Shown: one piece after another, positions 6,379 to 13,424 of the stretch
How the letters are laid out: each line of letters begins with the position of its first letter
Position numbering within the stretch: the first letter of the stretch is position 1
NCBI GenBank assembly: GCA_903858075.1
Contig: CAIOHI010000268.1
Span: forward strand, 1-13,695
Reading direction: 5' to 3'
DNA: 13,695 bases
Source: an uncultured Actinomycetes bacterium
Lineage (GTDB): Bacteria; Actinomycetota; Acidimicrobiia; Acidimicrobiales; Ilumatobacteraceae
Position numbers and translations under genes: made by a program
Notes under the pieces: model-generated
What the model was told of the DNA's origin: nothing
What the model saw: only the letters and a program-made list of their open reading frames with translations
The model's database searches: none

Positions 6379-8718
6379 TCAGCTCACGCCACGACCAACA
6401 TACCTGTGGTTTTGACCCACATTGATTTCTGGCTCACCGACAGTTGGGTTGGTAGGCCAGAAGTTGGGAATGTCGTTGATCTTCCCTTTCCAAGCACCAT
6501 TGAGCAAAAGATGCAGGTCGTAGGTCGCTCCGGTGGTTGTTGTACCTACAGCGCCATGTGCGTGGTAGTGATAACCCAGCCCGTCGTGGTCGTGACCTCC
6601 ATATTCATCGAGTGCAACGTTGTACCCAACCATATTGGGGTACGAAACGTCATAGACACCAGACAAGGCCACGCCGTCATATCCAAAACCGATAATTGGT
6701 GGATGCGCTTTTCCAACGTAGTCATCGGAGTTGTAGAGGTGCATTCCATTTTTGTTAGCCGCATGCCCGTCGGCGTGATAATGCAAACCCATTCCTTGGC
6801 CAACGTGTGCGCCAATGACACATATCTCGCCAACTACTTGTGACTGCGCCAAGTTGTTATTGAAGGCTGGGTAAATCAACATGCCATCGGCCGCAATTCC
6901 GTTCGCCGCCCTGCTTGCCCAGTTAAAAGTATTACTGGCACCCGTGTAGCGGGCATCTGACTTCAAAGATGGTCGAGATCCGAAACTATTTTCTTCGACA
7001 TTTGAAACAAGCCCGTAGTCACGCATCGGAATTTTCGACATCACCAAGTTTGAGACAGCATCGCGAGTGACGTCGTTACAGTCATATTTGTTACATGTTG
7101 CCGTTGGCATTGCGCCTGGTGGACGCCGAATATCGTTGAGTCCATTGGGTTTGTCGGAGGTGTTGTAACTAGCCATCACCATAAAGGGATGGTGCTTGCC
7201 GGAATCATCCGCTTCGTTGGTGAAGTAGACAAAAGGAACCGTGTGCTGCCCTACCACGCCGTTAGCAATGCTGGCACTTTCCAGTATTCCGGCTAGAGCT
7301 TGGTCACGAAAGTTGCGATACATCGCTATGTCGTAACGCAAACGCCCGCCTTCTGCTTCCACATCAGATTTAATGGCGAGCAGTACTGCATCGGCTGCAG
7401 CTTTTGTAGCCGCATTAACGCCTGCAGTTGCTATCTGATTGCGGTAGATCGTTTTTGTGATATCTCGAAGTTTTGTTCTGGTTGCATCACGCGTGCCGTT
7501 TGGGAGCAGTACTCCTTCCATTTCGACGATGGGATCTTCGCTAGCAATATAAGACGCAATTGACACTCTTGGGTTAGAAACTAACTTCACTGCAGTTGGG
7601 TTAAATTCACTGGGAATATCGAAGTCAATAGGTGAGTTGAAAAAATGGAGCGGCGTCGCACTTGCTACAGGAGCAACAAGTGAATAGACACCATTATTGA
7701 CGTTCACGTAATAATTTGCAGCAGCAAAGCTTGAGTCAAGTGAATGCGTATAAGTGGTTGTGTTCAGAACGTAACGCTTTTTTGCTTGCAGTGTTTTTGT
7801 TGTCTTGTTGTAAGTGAAAGTCACATACCCCGGAGCGCCAGTTGTCTTTGCATGGTTTATGGCAAAGTTCAACTTATTCCCTTGCGATGGAACGTAGTCA
7901 AGCTTATAAACAGAATGCAATTGTGATTCAATACTGAATTGTGTTGCATCAGCCGTATCGGCAACTGCCGAGAAAATTCCATGCAAGTAACTGCCATAGG
8001 TCTGCGCTGTCAACGCAGATGTTGATGCGGCAAAGGAATTGTCGATGGCAAAATATTGGTTTGATAACTCTGCAGTGCCACTTGTTGAAATGAGGAACTT
8101 TGCGCGGTCACACAGCACCGCCAATGAGGTGAGCGTTTTGCCAGGCAATGACTTCGTTAAAGTTTGGGTGAAAGGTGCCGGCGTGTAATACACAGTTGCA
8201 TCACTCACGGCAACAGCCGCCGCAGCTTTCACTGGTTCGCTCGAGACTGATGTAGCTATGACACTCGACCCACTGCTCTCACAGGAACTCACGGTTGTGC
8301 CGCTTCCCGTGCCTGCCCCAGGAGCAAGTGTTGTCACTGGTGACGTATCGGAGCCGACATAACCCTTCGGGCGAATGACAAACTTCTTCACCACTTTGAC
8401 AGCTTTGTACTTACCCTTTTGAGCAACCTTCAAAGTGACCGTGCAAGAGCCTTTTGACTTCACGGCGATTGCTGACTTCGATTTATTGAGCGAACACGAC
8501 CCAGAAACCGACCAGGTCTTTGCGCCAGTCGACGGATTACTCACCAAAGATTTCAAGGTGACTGAGGTGGAAGCAACGAGCCAGGTCTTTTTCCATGTTG
8601 TCTTGGCAACAGACAACGCAGATGCATAGTTCACTGCCAGCACCGTCACGAGCAAAAACGAGACGAACAGCGCTCCAGCACCTTTGAAAGAACGAGTTAG
8701 GCCACGTTTAATTTCCAC
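6379..8718 (-). CDS. Secreted YHYH-domain protein with N-terminal Ig-like segment
   Basis: The protein has 779 aa. Residues 1-34 form a signal peptide: basic start, hydrophobic stretch about 15-30, and a cleavage site after YASA. Residues about 40-116 look like an actinobacterial Ig-like wall domain (WSVSGSCSL...GSCTVTLKVA) with Cys75 and Cys92 as a likely disulfide pair. A Ser/Thr/Gly-rich linker follows (about 121-160), then a long region of no recognised family (about 165-555). The C-terminal third is the YHYH domain: GLHYHADGH (644-652), AHPPIIGFGYDGVALSGVYD (671-690), ALDEYGGHDHDGLGYHYHAHG (702-722) and DLHLLLNGAWKG (734-745). The biochemical role of YHYH domains is not established; the dense His/Asp motifs suggest metal binding. 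The start is GTG at 8718, with AGGG seven bases upstream. It is the first gene of the minus-strand cluster and begins 23 nt after a tRNA. An extracytoplasmic metal-dependent or binding role is inference. Confidence 0.9.
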   Translation of the reverse strand: MEIKRGLTRSFKGAGALFVSFLLVTVLAVNYASALSVAKTTWKKTWLVASTSVTLKSLVSNPSTGAKTWSVSGSCSLNKSKSAIAVKSKGSCTVTLKVAQKGKYKAVKVVKKFVIRPKGYVGSDTSPVTTLAPGAGTGSGTTVSSCESSGSSVIATSVSSEPVKAAAAVAVSDATVYYTPAPFTQTLTKSLPGKTLTSLAVLCDRAKFLISTSGTAELSNQYFAIDNSFAASTSALTAQTYGSYLHGIFSAVADTADATQFSIESQLHSVYKLDYVPSQGNKLNFAINHAKTTGAPGYVTFTYNKTTKTLQAKKRYVLNTTTYTHSLDSSFAAANYYVNVNNGVYSLVAPVASATPLHFFNSPIDFDIPSEFNPTAVKLVSNPRVSIASYIASEDPIVEMEGVLLPNGTRDATRTKLRDITKTIYRNQIATAGVNAATKAAADAVLLAIKSDVEAEGGRLRYDIAMYRNFRDQALAGILESASIANGVVGQHTVPFVYFTNEADDSGKHHPFMVMASYNTSDKPNGLNDIRRPPGAMPTATCNKYDCNDVTRDAVSNLVMSKIPMRDYGLVSNVEENSFGSRPSLKSDARYTGASNTFNWASRAANGIAADGMLIYPAFNNNLAQSQVVGEICVIGAHVGQGMGLHYHADGHAANKNGMHLYNSDDYVGKAHPPIIGFGYDGVALSGVYDVSYPNMVGYNVALDEYGGHDHDGLGYHYHAHGAVGTTTTGATYDLHLLLNGAWKGKINDIPNFWPTNPTVGEPEINVGQNHRYVGRGVS

Positions 8719-8725
8719 AAGGAAA

Positions 8726-8729
8726 CCCT
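8726..8729 (-). promoter_or_regulatory. Ribosome binding site AGGG for the YHYH gene
   Basis: AGGG (within TTAGGG) on the minus strand has a 7-nt spacer to GTG at 8718. This supports the non-ATG start and places the whole translation signal in the 23-nt gap after the tRNA. Confidence 0.5.
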
Positions 8730-8730
8730 A

Positions 8731-8736
8731 ACTATA
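8731..8736 (-). promoter_or_regulatory. Possible -10 element TATAGT between tRNA-Ala and the YHYH gene
   Basis: TATAGT on the minus strand is a good -10 match. Any -35 would lie about 17-19 nt upstream, inside the T-arm of the tRNA gene (TTCAAT or CAATTC), which is weak. If used, the YHYH mRNA would have a leader of only a few bases. The alternative is read-through from the tRNA promoter. Confidence 0.3.
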
Positions 8737-8741
8737 AAAAG

Positions 8742-8814
<73 letters not shown>

Positions 8815-8872
8815 CAAATTATGAGAAGAGCCTAGCGTTTGATTGCAGGCATTCTTTAAGGTAATTTGAGAC

Positions 8873-10039
8873 GTGCTCCCCCTCACTTCGCTCGGAGTTT
8901 TGACCGTCGTGGCGTATGGCACGTGGTTTTATGGCTTCGGAGTTCTGTTTACAGATCTGTCCAATTTTCACGGAGTTTCGGCGAGCACACTGGGCATCAC
9001 ATTTGGACTTGCGCAGTTACTTTCGGGAATTGGCGCCGTTCTCACAGGTAGACGACTTGACGTCATTGGGCCCCGAGCAGTGCTGGGCATCATTGGGCCG
9101 ATCGGAGCAACTTTTTACTTCGCAAGTTCGTACGCCACCGGCACGATGTTTCTCGCAATGTATGCGCTTGGCGGCGGGCTCATAGGTGCAGCAGGTTTTT
9201 ACTCGTTTACTCAACCTTTAGCTGTACGCCTTGCTTCAACCGATTCCACTCGAGCCATCACAAGACTGACTATCTGGGGAGCATTTAGTTCTCCAGTCAT
9301 GATTCCGCTGACCGAGGTTTTACGAGGTCACTACGGATGGCAAACCGCGGTGCGCCTGCCAGCTGCACTGACCATCATTTCATTTTTCGTTGCCTCCCTG
9401 GTGTGCCACGTAGAGGTTGCCACTGCCGCAAAGCCCGCGTCATTAATCACATCGCTCCGTAGTGCACTCGGCAACTCACGGCTTCGCTTGTTCACTATTG
9501 GCGCCTTTCTTTCTTCAATAGCGGCAAGCACACTTCTTGTGTTTCAGGTGCCAACAATGACTGCGGCTGGAATTTCGACGGGAACAGCAGCGCTTCTTGC
9601 AAGTGTGCGCGGATTCATGCAACTCGGAGGTCGGATTCCACTTGTTCCTGCAATTAGGAAATTTACGGCCCCGCGATTGATTATTGTCGCGCGATTTACC
9701 CTGGGCGTTTCGGCGCTGTTTTTACTTGGCAGTGGGAACATCGCTTTTGCAGTCACATACGTCGTGTTCGCAGGCATCACACTTGGTGCACTCTCGGCAC
9801 TTGACGGTGTCGCTGCACGTGACATTGTGCAACCAGAAGTGTTTGGGACCGTCATGGGAGGGTTCGGATTAATCACCACACTCGGTGCTGCTCTCGGCCC
9901 AATTTTTTCTGGATGGTTAAAAACTACATTCGACTCGTCGAACGCACCGATACTGATTGTGTTTATTACTGCGTGTTCCGCCGCAATTGTGTTTTCTATC
10001 AAACCATCTAGCGAGAAGGCTCTTGCCACTCAACCTTAG
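8873..10039 (+). CDS. MFS transporter, monocarboxylate-porter-like
   Basis: This is a 388-aa integral membrane protein with about 12 hydrophobic segments in two halves, separated by a polar stretch near residues 182-202. The N-terminal half has the pattern of MCT/OFA-type porters (YGFGVLFTDL...FHGVSASTLG..FGLAQLLSGIGAVLTG), followed by MFS motif A, GRRLDVIGPR at 59-68, in the loop between helices 2 and 3. The substrate is likely a small organic anion, but this is inference from family resemblance. The start is GTG at 8873; an in-frame TGA ends three bases upstream of it, so no longer N-terminus is possible in this frame. A weak AAGG lies about 11 nt before the start. It stands alone on the plus strand, divergent from tRNA-Ala and convergent with rsfS, and its last 32 bp overlap the 3' end of rsfS. 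Confidence 0.9.
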   Translation: MLPLTSLGVLTVVAYGTWFYGFGVLFTDLSNFHGVSASTLGITFGLAQLLSGIGAVLTGRRLDVIGPRAVLGIIGPIGATFYFASSYATGTMFLAMYALGGGLIGAAGFYSFTQPLAVRLASTDSTRAITRLTIWGAFSSPVMIPLTEVLRGHYGWQTAVRLPAALTIISFFVASLVCHVEVATAAKPASLITSLRSALGNSRLRLFTIGAFLSSIAASTLLVFQVPTMTAAGISTGTAALLASVRGFMQLGGRIPLVPAIRKFTAPRLIIVARFTLGVSALFLLGSGNIAFAVTYVVFAGITLGALSALDGVAARDIVQPEVFGTVMGGFGLITTLGAALGPIFSGWLKTTFDSSNAPILIVFITACSAAIVFSIKPSSEKALATQP

Positions 10040-10403
10040 GAACATCTTTATAGAGGCGTTCTATTTCGTAGAAGCGACGCGTTTCTTCAGCAAACACGTG
10101 CACCACCACATCGCCATAGTCAACAAGCACCCACATTTGCTCGCGAATTCCTTCGGTGCGAATAGGTGAACGGCCGTAGCGCTCACGCATTTTCGAGGTG
10201 ACCTCGTCGGCAATTGCTCCTACTAAACGCGGGTTGCTTGCACCGGAAAGAACGAAATACTCGGTAATTCCGAGCACTTCACCCACATGGAGCACAAGTA
10301 CCTCATCGGCTTTTTTATCGTCGGTGATACGAGCAATTTCGATTGCAAAGTCTTTTGACGAGACGTCGTAGTTGGGCACTTGGATATCGGATGTATTGGT
10401 CAC
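10008..10403 (-). CDS. rsfS: Ribosome silencing factor RsfS
   Basis: This 131-aa protein of the RsfS/Iojap family binds ribosomal protein uL14 on the 50S subunit, blocks joining with 30S and lowers translation in starvation or stationary phase. Recognisable family segments are SSKDFAIEIARI, KKADEVLVLHVGEVLGITEYFVLSGASN (residues about 30-57) and the diagnostic WVLVDYGDVVVHVFAEETRRFYEIERLY (about 91-118). The length is normal. The start is GTG at 10403, overlapping the stop of the LCP-like gene as GTGA. No clear Shine-Dalgarno is seen, so translation probably depends on coupling. It is last in the nadD - LCP-like - rsfS operon, a common actinobacterial order. Its 3' end overlaps the convergent MFS gene by 32 bp. 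Confidence 0.96.
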   Translation of the reverse strand: MTNTSDIQVPNYDVSSKDFAIEIARITDDKKADEVLVLHVGEVLGITEYFVLSGASNPRLVGAIADEVTSKMRERYGRSPIRTEGIREQMWVLVDYGDVVVHVFAEETRRFYEIERLYKDVPKVEWQEPSR

Positions 10404-11647
10404 GACGTTTGTTCGCTTTCATCGACCGCAATGGAGGTCGAAGTGGTAATGCCGCCACCCGAAGGTTGGCCAGCGATGAAATCTCTAAAGTTGGTACCTA
10501 GAACGATACGGGCATCAACGCCTTCTACTTGCTGAGTCACTCGCTTTGGAGTGAGAGGCCCAAATATTGAGGAATAACTCTCTACTTCGGCGCGTACTGG
10601 GTCGTCGCTGTACTGCACAACGGTTTCTGCAACTGGCTCACCAGTTACTTCGCGCACCAGCACAACGTTCACGCCCAGTATTGACAAGCGCAATACGGCT
10701 TCTCGCGTAATTGTGGCATCGGTAAAAGCACTGTCAATTTGCACGTTGATGGTGGCATAGAGCGACGAAACCGACGAAGGGGCCACGCTTGCAACCACCA
10801 TGATGACTTCGGCCTTGTCGAGCGCATACATGTCGGAGTTGGTGGGGTTCAGTTCGCCTTCGGGAATGGCATTGGCAGCAAATTGCCACACTTGCACTTC
10901 CCCAGTAAGCGTGCGCTGTAAAAAGTCTTGCACGGTGAGCGCTGGGGCAAGAGTCGTTGCAGTACCCACAACTTCTGTAGTAGTTGTTGCAATATTCAGT
11001 CCTGCGCCAGCAATGCCTACCCATAAAGATTTAATGATGGGAAGACGATCAGACTCTGGTGCACCTGCTTGATTCGAAGCAAGAATGCCCGCTACTTGAG
11101 CAGAGGTGAGCGTGTGCTTTCCTGCAGGAAGAATTTCTTGAATTCCCGTGGGCAAAAGCGTGTTCACTGCACGATCTATTTCAACATTAACGTCGCGCTC
11201 TCCTGCAATCAGTGCGGCCATTTCCACTTCGGTCACTGCCGCCTTTGCGGTGAAGGTGACGTTCAGTAAACCTTCAACGTCGGTAGTGAGCCCATCAATA
11301 CCATTTAATAAAAATGCATCGCCAAGGCGCCGAGGAGCTTCCCCGGCTGCAACAACCGATGCAGCACCAACTGGAATGGAAACAATTGTTCCGCCACGCC
11401 CGCCTGGTGCGAGTGCAATCATTTGCAATGATGCAACAAACCCGTTGCCATCGACCACAGCGAGCAAAGCTGCAGGCGTAGACGGTATTTTCATGACATT
11501 TTTGGAGTCAACGCTGTCACCATCGGTGGAATGCAACAACGAGTTTGCAGCAAGCGCAAGACCTGATGGCAACATGACCATGCCAAGAAGCCCACACAAA
11601 AAAGCTGCAACTGTTCTGTTATGCCGACGCGAAGGGATTGCGGTCAT
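10400..11647 (-). CDS. LytR-CpsA-Psr (LCP)-like envelope protein with degenerate catalytic motifs and LytR_C-like domain
   Basis: The 415-aa protein begins with a basic N-terminus and one hydrophobic segment (about 13-34), acting as a signal or anchor, so most of it is extracytoplasmic. Residues about 58-215 follow the LCP layout: ALLAVVDGNGF; TIVSIPVG (87-94) where active LCP enzymes have SIPRD; LGDAFLLNGIDGL; and LPAGKHTLTSAQVAGILA...SDRLPIIKSLW, where the family has L.G..AL.YvRxR...D..R. The arginines that bind the lipid pyrophosphate are therefore not in place, arguing against normal wall-polymer ligase activity. Residues about 297-390 (INVQIDSAF...ARIVLGTNFRDF) resemble the LytR_C domain. 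LCP genes are commonly found between nadD and rsfS in Actinobacteria, which supports the family call. ATG at 11647 overlaps the nadD stop (ATGA), and the stop overlaps the rsfS start. The role may be binding or regulation. Confidence 0.75.
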   Translation of the reverse strand: MTAIPSRRHNRTVAAFLCGLLGMVMLPSGLALAANSLLHSTDGDSVDSKNVMKIPSTPAALLAVVDGNGFVASLQMIALAPGGRGGTIVSIPVGAASVVAAGEAPRRLGDAFLLNGIDGLTTDVEGLLNVTFTAKAAVTEVEMAALIAGERDVNVEIDRAVNTLLPTGIQEILPAGKHTLTSAQVAGILASNQAGAPESDRLPIIKSLWVGIAGAGLNIATTTTEVVGTATTLAPALTVQDFLQRTLTGEVQVWQFAANAIPEGELNPTNSDMYALDKAEVIMVVASVAPSSVSSLYATINVQIDSAFTDATITREAVLRLSILGVNVVLVREVTGEPVAETVVQYSDDPVRAEVESYSSIFGPLTPKRVTQQVEGVDARIVLGTNFRDFIAGQPSGGGITTSTSIAVDESEQTS

Positions 11648-12243
11648 AATTGCGAACCAACGCGCAGCCCATACAGGCCGCGGTCGCGAATAATGTCGAT
11701 GACCGGCTCAGGTACGAGGTAGTCAAGAGGACGACCATCGGTCACACGACAACGCAAATCGGTACTCGACACTTCAAGACGCGGTACTTCAACATGGCGC
11801 CATTCGTAATCTTGCGACAACGTCACTGGCGACCCTGGCCTGTCAATAACAACAAGGCTCGACATTGCAACAACTTCATTCACGCGTTCCCATGTGTCGA
11901 TGTGTGCTGCAGCGTCGTCACCAACAATGGTGAAGAATCGTGCACCTGCATATTTCACACGCAAGGTTGCCAAAGTGTCGGCGGTGTAACTTGGCCCACC
12001 GCGTTGCATCTCTTCTGTTCCGGCTTCCAACCCTTCGATACCTGCAACAGCTGCTTGCACCATGGCAAGACGGTCGGCTGCTGGAGTAATGTGTCGGGCT
12101 CCCGTTTTTTGCCAAGGGTCATTTGCCACCATGAGGAGCACGAGGTCGAGCGCAAGGGCGTGCCGTACGTTGACAGCGGTGACAAGGTGCCCTACATGAG
12201 GGGGGTCAAAGGTTCCACCAAAGAGACCAATTCGTAAGGGCAC
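11644..12243 (-). CDS. nadD: Nicotinate-nucleotide adenylyltransferase NadD
   Basis: NadD joins nicotinate mononucleotide and ATP to give deamido-NAD, the common step of NAD synthesis, in the cytosol. Visible motifs are the nucleotidyltransferase loop IGLFGGTFDPPHVGHL (residues 5-20), the actinobacterial-type VANDPWQK (about 43-50), FTIVGDDAAAHIDTW (about 108-122) and the C-terminal VSSTDLR (about 157-163), corresponding to the family's ISST.IR. Starting at GTG 12243 gives 199 aa, the usual length, with the fold beginning at residue 3. ATG at 12351 would add 36 residues with no family counterpart. No Shine-Dalgarno precedes the GTG, but TAGACT at 12257-12252 ends 8 nt before it and could be a -10 of a leaderless transcript. 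It is first in the operon with the LCP-like gene and rsfS. Confidence 0.95.
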   Translation of the reverse strand: MPLRIGLFGGTFDPPHVGHLVTAVNVRHALALDLVLLMVANDPWQKTGARHITPAADRLAMVQAAVAGIEGLEAGTEEMQRGGPSYTADTLATLRVKYAGARFFTIVGDDAAAHIDTWERVNEVVAMSSLVVIDRPGSPVTLSQDYEWRHVEVPRLEVSSTDLRCRVTDGRPLDYLVPEPVIDIIRDRGLYGLRVGSQL

Positions 12244-12357
12244 AAGGCTGAAGTCTAAGCCAATAAAGGCTTTCGCGGTTCCGCGGGCCCTCCCGCAAAA
12301 AATCTGAAAATTTCTCGTGACAAGTTCCCAAATCTGGTCTAATCTTGCCATTCCCCC

Positions 12358-12380
12358 GATAAAGGGCCTCGCCCCTTATC
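12358..12380. repeat. Inverted repeat (10-bp arms, 3-bp loop) in the nadD / sigma-factor intergenic region
   Basis: GATAAAGGGC (12358-12367), CTC, then GCCCCTTATC (12371-12380): nine of ten arm positions pair. No T-run follows on either strand, so it is not a standard terminator. It could be an operator for the divergent promoters or a leader hairpin. On the plus strand a pyrimidine-rich stretch (about 12383-12415) follows. The whole gap between the nadD GTG and the sigma ATG is 246 bp. Confidence 0.55.
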
Positions 12381-12489
12381 ACATCCCCCATCCACCCCTC
12401 TTACCTTCTTCTTATATGCATCGGTCATGCTGATGCAGACGTAATGCAACGACCCCCTGAATACCCCCTTAACGAAACCGGAAAAGAAC

Positions 12490-13317
12490 ATGAACGACGC
12501 AATTGGTCTCTATTTAAATGACATCGGCAAAGTAGCCCTCCTCACTGCCGAAGATGAACGCACCCTCTCGAAAGCCATTGAAAAAGGCCGCGAAGCTGCT
12601 GCCTTGTACGAAGCTGGCGAAAAGACCGCCGCTGTACGCAAAGACATGAAGGCCGCTGCTGTAGCAAAAGACCACTTCATTCGCTCCAACTTGCGACTTG
12701 TTGTATCTATTGCTCGCCGTTACCCATTGCCACAGGGCATGGACCTTCTCGACCTCATTCAAGAAGGAAACCTCGGCCTCGAGCACGCTGTCGACAAGTT
12801 CGACTGGCGCCGTGGATTTAAGTTCTCCACCTACGCAACGTTCTGGATTCGTCAAGCAATTGGTCGTGCACTCGACCAAAAGGCCAGCCTCATTCGTATT
12901 CCTGGTGACCGTTCGGCAAGCTTGCGCGCTGCACTTCGTCAGTCTTCTGGCGATGGCGAGAACCTCGATATTGGCAACGCCGAATTGCATCGCCTCACCA
13001 CCCCGGTATCGCTCGACAAAACTGTTGGCGACGATGGCGACGCCACCTTGGGCGACCTCATGGACAACGGCCAGGGCACTCCTGAAGATGCCGTCATGGC
13101 ACTTGTTGATGGTGAGTTGCTCGATGAACTGCTGGGCACCCTCGACGACCGCGCGCGCTACGCAGTAGAAGCTCGCTTTGGACTTCTCGACGGCGAGCGC
13201 AAGTCTTTCCGCGAAGTGGGCGAAGCCTTGGGCGTCACCGCCGAAGCTGCTCGTCGCTTGGTGAGTCGTGCGGTCATTGGTTTGCGTGAAGATGCTGAAC
13301 GCATCTATGCGGCTTAA
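12490..13317 (+). CDS. Group 2 (primary-like) sigma-70 factor with shortened region 3
   Basis: This 275-aa RNA polymerase sigma subunit has region 1.2 (residues about 3-32, DAIGLYLNDIGKVALLTAEDE), a short non-conserved insert (34-58), region 2 (about 61-130: HFIRSNLRLVVSIARRY, DLIQEGNLGLEHAVDKFD, and -10 recognition/melting FSTYATFWIRQAIGRAL) and region 4 (about 208-272), with the helix-turn-helix SFREVGEALGVTAEAARRLVSRA (239-261) for the -35. Region 1.1 is absent. Between RIP (136-138) and PVSLD (172-176) there are about 20 residues fewer than in SigA/RpoD. The His and Glu that contact the extended -10 in E. coli RpoD (H455, E458) align with Asp and Ala. It is likely a stress or growth-phase alternative factor. 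ATG 12490 has a GGAAAAG-type site upstream. The gene is divergent from nadD and followed by the 13-bp tandem repeat. Confidence 0.93.
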   Translation: MNDAIGLYLNDIGKVALLTAEDERTLSKAIEKGREAAALYEAGEKTAAVRKDMKAAAVAKDHFIRSNLRLVVSIARRYPLPQGMDLLDLIQEGNLGLEHAVDKFDWRRGFKFSTYATFWIRQAIGRALDQKASLIRIPGDRSASLRAALRQSSGDGENLDIGNAELHRLTTPVSLDKTVGDDGDATLGDLMDNGQGTPEDAVMALVDGELLDELLGTLDDRARYAVEARFGLLDGERKSFREVGEALGVTAEAARRLVSRAVIGLREDAERIYAA

Positions 13318-13359
13318 CCCTGCCGCTTAACCCTGCCGCTTAACCCTGCCGCTTAACCC
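13308..13359 (+). repeat. Four tandem copies of a 13-bp unit over the sigma-factor stop codon
   Basis: The unit TGCCGCTTAACCC occurs three times exactly (13321-13333, 13334-13346, 13347-13359) and once with a single change (TGCGGCTTAACCC, 13308-13320). The first copy contains the last Ala codons and the TAA stop of the sigma gene, so the array seems to have grown from the gene's own 3' end. With a 13-bp period, each copy puts a TAA in a different frame. Confidence 0.95.
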
Positions 13360-13384
13360 AACCCCCTAAAGCTCGTTAATTCAT

Positions 13385-13398
13385 TGCCGAATTCGGCA
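13385..13398. promoter_or_regulatory. Perfect 14-bp palindrome between the sigma factor and DAHP synthase genes
   Basis: TGCCGAATTCGGCA is its own reverse complement and lies 26 bp before the DAHP synthase ATG. It could be an operator overlapping the aro promoter (a TANNNT element, TACGCT, lies at 13409-13414). As RNA it could form a 5-bp stem with an AATT loop followed by a T-rich TTGTTCTT, i.e. a weak terminator for the sigma gene. The sequence alone does not decide. Confidence 0.5.
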
Positions 13399-13424
13399 TT
13401 GTTCTTACTACGCTAAAAACCCTT

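Noticed and set aside
6346..6380. Possible terminator after the YHYH gene (GAGCC...GGCTC stem, then T5)
   Set aside because: Only 5 bp of stem, an 11-nt loop and about 10 nt to the T-run; too weak to call.
8815..8872. CATAAT as a -10 for the tRNA-Ala gene
   Set aside because: It ends only 3-4 nt before the mature tRNA 5' end and has no acceptable -35; a start there would fall inside the tRNA.
12281..12300. GCGGG/CCCGC hairpin next to an A/T run inside the nadD leader
   Set aside because: On the minus strand the T-run precedes the stem, and on the plus strand A's follow it, so it cannot be a rho-independent terminator in either direction.
12244..12351. N-terminal 36-codon extension of NadD from ATG 12351
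   Set aside because: The extension has no family counterpart, contains a GC-rich hairpin-like stretch and precedes the fold by 36 residues; GTG at 12243 gives the normal length. It remains possible, as GGGGGA lies next to that ATG, but the spacing is too short.
13308..13359. Telomere-like or CRISPR-like array (TTAACCC repeats)
   Set aside because: The copies are contiguous without spacers, only four in number and inside an ordinary gene context; a simple tandem repeat explains them.
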